Below, piece after piece: positions 6,536 through 12,007 of a DNA stretch of 12,007 bases (positions are counted from its first letter, which is position 1; each line of letters starts with the position of its first letter). The notes under the pieces are model-generated. The model made no database searches. It saw only the letters and a program-made list of their open reading frames with translations, and was not told where the DNA came from. Made by a program: the position numbers and the translations under genes. The DNA comes from CALKKN01 sp041571375 (GTDB lineage: Bacteria > Pseudomonadota > Gammaproteobacteria > Xanthomonadales > SZUA-36). The stretch lies in assembly GCA_041571375.1 (NCBI GenBank), contig JBFFUJ010000047.1, positions 1 through 12,007 on the forward strand. The letters run 5' to 3'.

Positions 6536-8386
6536 TTACCGGACGAATCGCAGATCCCGGCCGAGCCAGGCCTGCAGGCGATCCTGCTCTGCCCGCCGCA
6601 TTCGATCCTCGACAACAATGGCATAGCGGTCGGGAATCGCCTGCTGCAGCTTCGCCTGAACCGTTATCAGGCGCTCGTGACGCACCAGCGTCAGCTCGAC
6701 CTGCTGATCGGACGCCAGCCGCGCGAGCCGATCGGCGAAGGTGCCGGGTGTCACGCGGAACCCGTCGATGGCGAGCAGTTCGTCGCCCGGCACCATGCCG
6801 GCCTCCGCAGCGGCGTGACCCAGGATGACATGCTGCGCCACGAGGCGATCGCTCGCATCGTCCCAGATGACGCCCAGTCCCGCACGCTGCGATGACTCTG
6901 CCTCCTCACCCGCGCCGGGGCCCGAAGAACGGTCCAGGCTCAGGCCGAACCACTCGAGCGCGGCGTCCACATCGGGATCATCAGTAGTCCGCAGCAGGTC
7001 TTCGACGAAACGACGCACCTCGGCGCCGGCCAGTTCCTCGACAACCCCCTCGAAGGCACTCGGCGGGTAGGAGCCTCTGCCCGGCCCGCCCGGACCATAG
7101 CGCCGGTACATCTCCCGCATGACGTCATCGAGGCTGCGCCTGCTCCGGGTTTCGCGCCGGATGCGGGTGTCGGTGACGAAGCCGATCAGGGCACCCTTGC
7201 GGTAATAGGAGACCGTGCTGTTGATGCTGTTTTCGTCCGGCTGGTACTGCTTGATCCAGGTATCGAAGGAGGCGTGCTCCGCGGAACGCACCTGGCGCCC
7301 GGGCATGACCTCGTAATTGCGTATTTCCTGGGCCAGCAGATTCAGGTAGTCGACCACGTCGATCAGGCCCGAGCGAAACAGCAGAAGGTCATCGTAATAA
7401 CTGGTGAGGCCCTCGGCCAGCCATAGCTCCCGGGTATACATCTCGCGGTCGTAATCGTACCTGGCCAGGCCCTGCGGCCGCAGCCGCCGCACGTTCCATG
7501 CATGAAAAAACTCGTGTGACACCAGGCCGAGCCACTTGACGTAGCTTGTCCGCCCGGACATTTGCCACGGATCACAGAGCATCACCGTGCTGTGGTCGTG
7601 CTCGAGACCGCCGAAGGGCCCCATGAAATAATTGAAGAACTGGTATTCCCGCGCGAAGGGATTCACGTCCCAGAATTCCTGCTGCGCGGCGACAATCGCT
7701 GCGATATCTTCCGCCGCACGCGCGCCATCCCACCGGATATTGCCCGACGGAGTGATCAAGGCGTAGGGATGGCCCTGCACTTCGAATTCGTGACGATCCA
7801 GCGACCCTGCTGCAATCGGGCTGTCGACCAGCTCATCGAAATCGCTGGCCTCGAACATGCCTGACTGACCGCCGGCACGCAGCGGGCTGAAAACCACCGG
7901 CCAGTCGGCAGGCAGCTGCAACACGAGCCGTTGCGGCAGGTTCCTCGCTGCCTCGCTGTACAGAAAGGTGCCTGCACCGTTCAGCAGGGCTCCTCCAGCC
8001 TCGACCCAGCTCGCGGCCACGTTCAGCTCGCCGGCCCAGACGTCATAGCTCACGGTCACCCGCGGGCTGTCCCCGGTGTCGATTCGCCATCGGTTCTTGC
8101 TGACCTTCTCCACCGGTCTGGCTGCGCCATCCTCGCCGACGGCTCGCAGACCCTCGACCTGGGCGGCAAAATCGCGGATGAGGTACGAGCCGGGCGTCCA
8201 CGACGGCATGGACAGCTCCAACCATGCCCCTTGGGTGGGCCAGGTGGAATCGACATGCACGTACTGGTTGTGGCGCTGAGGGAAACTCAGCTCGTGCCGG
8301 ACCACGGGCTCCGCGGCAGCCAATGACTGTGCAGTGAGCAGGCCACAGGACAGGATGAGGCCCGCCACGCGGCGCCGGAGCGTCAC
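6536..8386 (-). CDS. Exported M61-family zinc aminopeptidase with PDZ domain
   Basis: The M61 family includes glycyl aminopeptidase, which removes N-terminal glycine and other small residues. With a GTG start at 8386 the product has 616 residues and a classic signal peptide: MTLRRR, a hydrophobic core to about residue 22, then a likely cleavage after LAAA. An N-terminal beta-rich domain with the M61 block SWTPGSYLIRDF follows, then a thermolysin-like domain with HEFFH (291-295; His291, Glu292, His295) and the third ligand Glu325 in LAEGLTSYY. The GLEH motif sits at 260-263, and a PDZ domain at about 501-580 (HAAAEAGMVPGDELLAIDG). An earlier in-frame TTG at 8437 overlaps the DAHP synthase stop as TTGA and would add 17 residues with no helpful signal features; it could be used by translational coupling. 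It is the last gene of the dsbB-DAHP synthase-M61 unit. Its substrate and any link to its neighbours are unknown. Confidence 0.93.
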   Translation of the reverse strand: MTLRRRVAGLILSCGLLTAQSLAAAEPVVRHELSFPQRHNQYVHVDSTWPTQGAWLELSMPSWTPGSYLIRDFAAQVEGLRAVGEDGAARPVEKVSKNRWRIDTGDSPRVTVSYDVWAGELNVAASWVEAGGALLNGAGTFLYSEAARNLPQRLVLQLPADWPVVFSPLRAGGQSGMFEASDFDELVDSPIAAGSLDRHEFEVQGHPYALITPSGNIRWDGARAAEDIAAIVAAQQEFWDVNPFAREYQFFNYFMGPFGGLEHDHSTVMLCDPWQMSGRTSYVKWLGLVSHEFFHAWNVRRLRPQGLARYDYDREMYTRELWLAEGLTSYYDDLLLFRSGLIDVVDYLNLLAQEIRNYEVMPGRQVRSAEHASFDTWIKQYQPDENSINSTVSYYRKGALIGFVTDTRIRRETRSRRSLDDVMREMYRRYGPGGPGRGSYPPSAFEGVVEELAGAEVRRFVEDLLRTTDDPDVDAALEWFGLSLDRSSGPGAGEEAESSQRAGLGVIWDDASDRLVAQHVILGHAAAEAGMVPGDELLAIDGFRVTPGTFADRLARLASDQQVELTLVRHERLITVQAKLQQAIPDRYAIVVEDRMRRAEQDRLQAWLGRDLRFVR

Positions 8387-8433
8387 GGAGCAGCGGTTGG
8401 GCGAGCAGCCCGGAGATGATCCGGCAGAGCGAT

Positions 8434-9831
8434 TCAAGCGACGTACTGTCGATGCTTCCTGACAATGAGCATCGCCAGTTCAAGCGATTGCTCGTAATTG
8501 AGGCGCGGGTCGACCGTGGACTTGTAATCCCTTTTCAGGTCCTCGTCGGAAAGATCCCGGGCTCCCCCGGTGCATTCCGTGACGTTCTCGCCGGTCAGTT
8601 CCAGATGGACGCCGCCGAGCCGCGAGTTGCAGGCCCGGTGGATTTCGAAAGCCAGTTCCATTTCGCGCATGATCTTGCGAAACCGCCGCGTCTTGATACC
8701 GTCACCGGTCGACTCCGTATTGCCATGCATCGGGTCCGAAATCCACAGCACCGGGCTGCCGCAATCCTGTACCGCCTTGATCAGCGGCGGCAGACGCTCC
8801 TCGATCCCGGACTCGCCCATGCGGTGGATCAGTACCATGCGGCCGGATTCGCGGGCGGGATTCAGCTTCTCCAGGAGCGCGGCGAGCCACTGACGGCTCA
8901 TGCCCGGACCCACCTTGATGCCGATCGGGTTCCGGATGCCACGCAGGAACTCGATGTGTGCGCCCTCGAGGTCAGCGGTCCGCATGCCCACCCAGGGGAA
9001 GTGTGTACCCAGGTTGAACCAGCCCCACTGCCTCGGAACCTGCCGCGTCTGGGCCTGTTCATAGTGCAGGTGCAATGCCTCGTGGGACGTGAAAAAATCG
9101 ACCCGCCGCAGACTGCCGACGTCCCGGCCGGTTATGGTTTCCATGAAGCGCAGCGACTGGCTGAGGCTCTCCGTCAGGCGATGGAATTCATCCGCCAGCG
9201 GTGAGTGTTCCACCCAGCTGAGATCCCAGTACTCGGTGTGGTGTACGTCGGCAAATCCGCCGTCCACCAGCGAGCGCACGAAATTCATGGTCATCGCGGA
9301 GTAGGCATGCGCCCTGAGCAGTCGCTCGGGATCGGGATTGCGAGCCTGCTCCGTGAACTCGAAAGCGTTGACCAGGTCGCCCCGATAGCTCGGCAGGGTG
9401 ACGCCGCCACGGGTCTCGAAATCCGAGGAACGGGGCTTGGCGTACTGACCAGCGAAACGCCCGATGCGCACCACGGGCATCTGAAGTCCATGGACCAGTG
9501 CCAGGCTCATCTGCAGCAAGACTTTCAGACGGTTGGTGATCAGCGGCGAACAGACCTCATCGAAGCTCTCCGCGCAATCGCCACCCTGTAGAACGAAGCG
9601 CCGGCCCTCCTGTGCCTCAGCGATCTGCTCCCTGAGCGACAGGATCTCCCACGAGGTGACCAGCGGCGGCAGATTCGCCAGCCGTTCCAGGGCCGACTCG
9701 AGCGCCGCAGAGTCGGGATAGACCGCCTGCTGCAGCGCCGGGAAACGCTGCCATGAATCGGGTCGCCAGTCTCCGGCCGGATCCACTTCCTGCACCGCTG
9801 TTATCGAGCCTCTTGGAGCCGGGTTAGTCAT
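8434..9831 (-). CDS. Class II 3-deoxy-7-phosphoheptulonate (DAHP) synthase
   Basis: Condenses phosphoenolpyruvate with erythrose 4-phosphate, the first step of the shikimate pathway to aromatic amino acids, in the cytoplasm. The 465-residue product has the length and motifs of class II (plant and Mycobacterium type) enzymes rather than the shorter class I AroF/G/H type. Visible are LQGGDCAESF (81-90), RIGRFAGQYAKPRSS (122-136), GTHFPWVGMRT (275-285), NPIGIKVGP (301-309), SDPMHGNT (365-372) and GGVHLELTGENVTEC (406-420). The metal ligands are all present: Cys86, His369, Glu411 and Asp441, matching the known M. tuberculosis residues almost one for one. ATG at 9831-9829 lies seven bases after the dsbB stop, with no strong ribosome site, suggesting coupled translation from dsbB. 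Feedback control by aromatic amino acids is common in the family but cannot be read here. The gene name varies between species (aroG, aroH or aroF), so none is given. Confidence 0.97.
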   Translation of the reverse strand: MTNPAPRGSITAVQEVDPAGDWRPDSWQRFPALQQAVYPDSAALESALERLANLPPLVTSWEILSLREQIAEAQEGRRFVLQGGDCAESFDEVCSPLITNRLKVLLQMSLALVHGLQMPVVRIGRFAGQYAKPRSSDFETRGGVTLPSYRGDLVNAFEFTEQARNPDPERLLRAHAYSAMTMNFVRSLVDGGFADVHHTEYWDLSWVEHSPLADEFHRLTESLSQSLRFMETITGRDVGSLRRVDFFTSHEALHLHYEQAQTRQVPRQWGWFNLGTHFPWVGMRTADLEGAHIEFLRGIRNPIGIKVGPGMSRQWLAALLEKLNPARESGRMVLIHRMGESGIEERLPPLIKAVQDCGSPVLWISDPMHGNTESTGDGIKTRRFRKIMREMELAFEIHRACNSRLGGVHLELTGENVTECTGGARDLSDEDLKRDYKSTVDPRLNYEQSLELAMLIVRKHRQYVA

Positions 9832-9838
9832 TTGAAAT

Positions 9839-10345
9839 TCAGTGCTTTGCCGCGCTTGCTTTGAGCAGAATCACAATGGTACCGACTGTGAAAGCCAGAT
9901 ACCAGAGAAAGGTCCAGCCGGGCATGCTCAGCCCCAGGAAGGTCCAGTGGATTTCCGCGCACTCTCCCGAGCCCCTGAAAACCTGTGACAGCGCCTCGGT
10001 GAACGGCATCGTCTCGAGCATGTAGTTCAGACCCATGCCGCAGTCCGGCACCTGGTCGGCGGGCAGGTTCTGCAGCCAGAGGTGCCGGCCGGCGATCCCC
10101 AGGCCGGTCAGTCCGCCCAGAACGATGCCCGCGCCGTAAATGCGCCGCCCGACCCCCGACGGATTGTGCAGGCAAGCCAGCAAGGCGACCCCCCCGATCC
10201 ACATGAAGGCAATGCGCTGCAACACGCACAGGGGGCAAGGGTCTATGAAATCGAAATGCTGGACATACAGCGCATAGAAAAGCATGCCGGCACAAACCAG
10301 CGCGACGAAAAGAAACCACAACCTGGGTCTCGCAGACAGGTTCAT
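9839..10345 (-). CDS. dsbB: Disulfide bond formation protein B (DsbA-reoxidising quinone reductase)
   Basis: An inner-membrane protein that takes electrons from DsbA and passes them to quinone, keeping the periplasm able to form disulfides. At 168 residues it has the expected size, with four hydrophobic segments (about 9-28, 43-59, 70-87 and 142-161). Both essential cysteine pairs are present: Cys37/Cys40 in PCPLCVLQR on the first periplasmic loop, and Cys102 (PDCGM) with Cys129 (GECAE) on the second, closely matching E. coli positions 41/44 and 104/130. ATG at 10345 is preceded by GGAG and GAGG purine runs in GGAGTGAGGTGA, the clearest ribosome site in the window. It is the first gene of the minus-strand unit and is divergent from hutU with 126 bases between starts. 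No dsbA is present in the window. Confidence 0.96.
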   Translation of the reverse strand: MNLSARPRLWFLFVALVCAGMLFYALYVQHFDFIDPCPLCVLQRIAFMWIGGVALLACLHNPSGVGRRIYGAGIVLGGLTGLGIAGRHLWLQNLPADQVPDCGMGLNYMLETMPFTEALSQVFRGSGECAEIHWTFLGLSMPGWTFLWYLAFTVGTIVILLKASAAKH

Positions 10346-10404
10346 TCACCTCACTCCAAACCGCTGCCACCCCGCCAGTTAGGGGCCGTCCTCAGAGATC
10401 AAAG

Positions 10405-10425
10405 ACCCGGTCGGGAGGGCCGGGT
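10405..10425. repeat. Inverted repeat between the divergent dsbB and hutU genes
   Basis: ACCCGG (10405-10410) and CCGGGT (10420-10425) are exact reverse complements separated by nine bases. The repeat lies where the -35 region of the TATAAT box at 10431-10436 would be. It could be an operator controlling hutU, or a weak hairpin. It does not resemble the usual HutC operator, and no proper T tract follows on either strand. Confidence 0.35.
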
Positions 10426-10430
10426 TCCTT

Positions 10431-10436
10431 TATAAT
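10431..10436 (+). promoter_or_regulatory. Candidate -10 box for hutU
   Basis: A perfect TATAAT lies 35 bases before the first hutU start codon and would start transcription near 10443, leaving a leader of about 30 bases. The expected -35 position (10408-10413, CGGTCG) has no consensus match and falls inside the inverted repeat, suggesting an activated or repressed promoter. Read on the minus strand, the overlapping TATAAA (10434-10429) could also serve dsbB, but I see no -35 box at the right distance there either. Confidence 0.45.
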
Positions 10437-10471
10437 CGAAAGTCCACTTCGCAAGCGCACGAACTGGCAAG

Positions 10472-12007
10472 ATGATGAGTGTTAACCCGAGAAAATACAA
10501 GGTCGGGCCGATATCCCGAATCCGTGCCCCGCACGGCACGGAACTGAGCTGCAAAGGCTGGCACCAGGAAGCGGCCATGCGCATGCTGATGAACAACCTG
10601 GACCCGGACGTGGCCGAGAAACCGGACGAACTCATCGTCTACGGCGGCACCGGCAAGGCCGCGCGCAACTGGGACTGCTACGAGCGCATCGTCCAAACGC
10701 TGCAGCGTCTGGAGAATAACGAAACGCTGTTGATCCAGAGCGGCAAACCGGTCGGGGTGTTCCGGACCCACGACGAGGCGCCTCGCGTGCTGATCGCCAA
10801 CGCCAATCTCGTGCCACGCTGGGGCACCTGGGAGGTGTTCCGCGAACTGGAGCGCAAAGGCCTGACCATGTTCGGGCAGATGACGGCCGGGTCCTGGATC
10901 TATATCGGCTCGCAGGGAATCGTCCAGGGCACGTACGAGACCTTTGCCGAATGTGCCAACCAGCACTTTGGCGGTAACCTGGCCGGCCGGCTCGTGGTCA
11001 CCGCGGGACGCGGCGGCATGGGCGGCGCACAGCCCCTGGCCGTGACCATGAACGACGGTCGCTGTCTGGCCGTGGAGGTCGACCCCCGGCGCATCGAGCG
11101 TCGGGTGGAGACCGGCTACTGCGATGTGATGTCAACCGACCTGGACGAGGCGCTCGATCTGCTGGATCGAGCCCGCGGCGGCTATTCGGTCGGATTGCTG
11201 GGCAACATTGCCGACGTGATGCCCGAACTCGAGCGCCGCGGAATCGTGCCGGATGTCATTACGGACCAGACCTCGGCTCACGACATTCGCAACGGCTACA
11301 TCCCGAAGGGTTACTCGCTGCAGGCCGCCGACGAACTGCGCGAGTCCGATCCGCAGAAGTACGACAGCGAGGTGCTGGATTCGATGGTGGTGCATGTCCA
11401 GGCAATCCTGGCGCTGCAGAAGAAGGGGTCCGTTTGCTTCGATTACGGCAACAACCTGCGCGGTCAGGTCGCAGACCACAGGGGTATGGAGGAGGCTTTC
11501 GACTATCCGGGGTTCGTTCCCGCCTATATCCGCCCGCTGTTCTGCAAGGGTGCCGGCCCGTTCCGCTGGGCCGCGCTGAGCGGCAACCCGGCCGACATCA
11601 AGGCCACTGACGACGCGATCCTCGAATTGTTCCCGGAGAAAGAGTCCCTGCATCGCTGGATTCGCAAGGCGCAGGAAAAAGTGCACTTCCAGGGGCTGCC
11701 GTCGCGCATCTGCTGGCTGGAATACGGCGAAAGGGCCGAGGCCGGGCTCAAGTTCAACTGGCTCGTCGAAAAGGGCAAGGTGGACGCGCCACTGGTCCTC
11801 GGCCGCGATCACCTCGACACCGGATCCGTGGCCTCACCCAACCGGGAAACTGAAGCGATGCGGGACGGGTCCGATGCCATCGCCGACTGGCCGCTGCTCA
11901 ATGCGATGCTCAACACGGCCTGCGGTGCCAGCTGGGTCTCGATCCATCACGGCGGCGGTGTCGGCATCGGTTATTCGCTGCACGCCGGCATGGTGTGTGT
12001 GGTCGAC
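10472..12007 (+). CDS. hutU: Urocanate hydratase (urocanase), C-terminus cut by window edge
   Basis: Converts urocanate to 4-imidazolone-5-propionate, the second step of histidine breakdown, using tightly bound NAD+ as an electrophile. The frame is open from ATG 10472 to the right edge, 512 codons; full-length urocanases have about 555 residues, so roughly 45 are missing. Strong family blocks are visible: NNLDPDVAEKP (41-51), YGGTGKAARNW (57-67), GQMTAGSWIYIGSQGIVQGT (135-154), the NAD-binding GRGGMGGAQPLA (179-190), TDQTSAHD (264-271), RPLFCKGAGPFRWAALSG (354-371), LPSRICWL (409-416) and GRDHLDTGSVASPNRE (444-459). Cys414 in RICW probably corresponds to the active-site Cys410 of P. putida urocanase, by motif rather than by a computed alignment. 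ATG codons at 10472 and 10475 are both possible starts; the ribosome site is weak. The gene probably begins a hut unit continuing past the window. Confidence 0.97.
   Translation, partial: MMSVNPRKYKVGPISRIRAPHGTELSCKGWHQEAAMRMLMNNLDPDVAEKPDELIVYGGTGKAARNWDCYERIVQTLQRLENNETLLIQSGKPVGVFRTHDEAPRVLIANANLVPRWGTWEVFRELERKGLTMFGQMTAGSWIYIGSQGIVQGTYETFAECANQHFGGNLAGRLVVTAGRGGMGGAQPLAVTMNDGRCLAVEVDPRRIERRVETGYCDVMSTDLDEALDLLDRARGGYSVGLLGNIADVMPELERRGIVPDVITDQTSAHDIRNGYIPKGYSLQAADELRESDPQKYDSEVLDSMVVHVQAILALQKKGSVCFDYGNNLRGQVADHRGMEEAFDYPGFVPAYIRPLFCKGAGPFRWAALSGNPADIKATDDAILELFPEKESLHRWIRKAQEKVHFQGLPSRICWLEYGERAEAGLKFNWLVEKGKVDAPLVLGRDHLDTGSVASPNRETEAMRDGSDAIADWPLLNAMLNTACGASWVSIHHGGGVGIGYSLHAGMVCVVD

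Noticed and set aside
1..12007. CRISPR array, insertion sequence, tRNA/rRNA, prophage or toxin-antitoxin genes
   Set aside because: None could be seen. Apart from the 4281-4666 stretch, nearly all DNA is accounted for by conserved genes.

Overview
The window is a compact, GC-rich bacterial chromosome segment that is almost entirely coding. The gene set points to a gammaproteobacterium: PdxB (erythronate-4-phosphate dehydrogenase) is largely a gammaproteobacterial enzyme, and it occurs here with BipA/TypA, DsbB and a class II DAHP synthase. I see no mobile element, CRISPR array, tRNA or rRNA, and every gene looks intact except the two cut by the window edges. The genus cannot be named from this sequence alone. 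| Layout, left to right. (1) Plus strand, 2-4280: the 3' end of a gamma-glutamyltransferase gene, then pdxB, then a large membrane-bound LuxR-type regulator, with gaps of 30 and 19 bases, probably one transcription unit. (2) 4281-4666: a non-coding stretch of nearly 390 bases. It holds short TTTAGG repeats, a plausible promoter, a roughly 175-nt hairpin-rich RNA candidate ending in a textbook intrinsic terminator, and a second weak promoter for the next gene. (3) Plus strand, 4667-6502: typA/bipA, a ribosome-associated translational GTPase. (4) Minus strand, 10345 down to 6536: dsbB, class II DAHP synthase and an M61 metallopeptidase with a PDZ domain, tightly packed (7-base gap, then a short overlap or gap depending on the M61 start), convergent with typA. 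(5) Plus strand from about 10472 to the right edge: hutU (urocanate hydratase), divergent from dsbB and missing its C-terminal end. | Most genes are metabolic or housekeeping: glutathione/gamma-glutamyl turnover, PLP synthesis, aromatic amino acid entry, periplasmic disulfide formation, peptide breakdown and histidine catabolism. They do not form one pathway. | Two features stand out. The first is the regulator at 1497-4280: two predicted seven-bladed periplasmic propellers (14 recognisable blade motifs), a Y_Y_Y-like domain, one membrane helix and a cytoplasmic LuxR helix-turn-helix, with no histidine kinase or receiver, so it appears to carry a signal from periplasm to DNA in one chain. The second is the candidate RNA at 4406-4580, in which two separate 5-bp hairpins have 5-nt loops that are exact reverse complements of each other (TGATT and AATCA), suggesting a kissing-loop fold. 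I could not assign this RNA to a known family.
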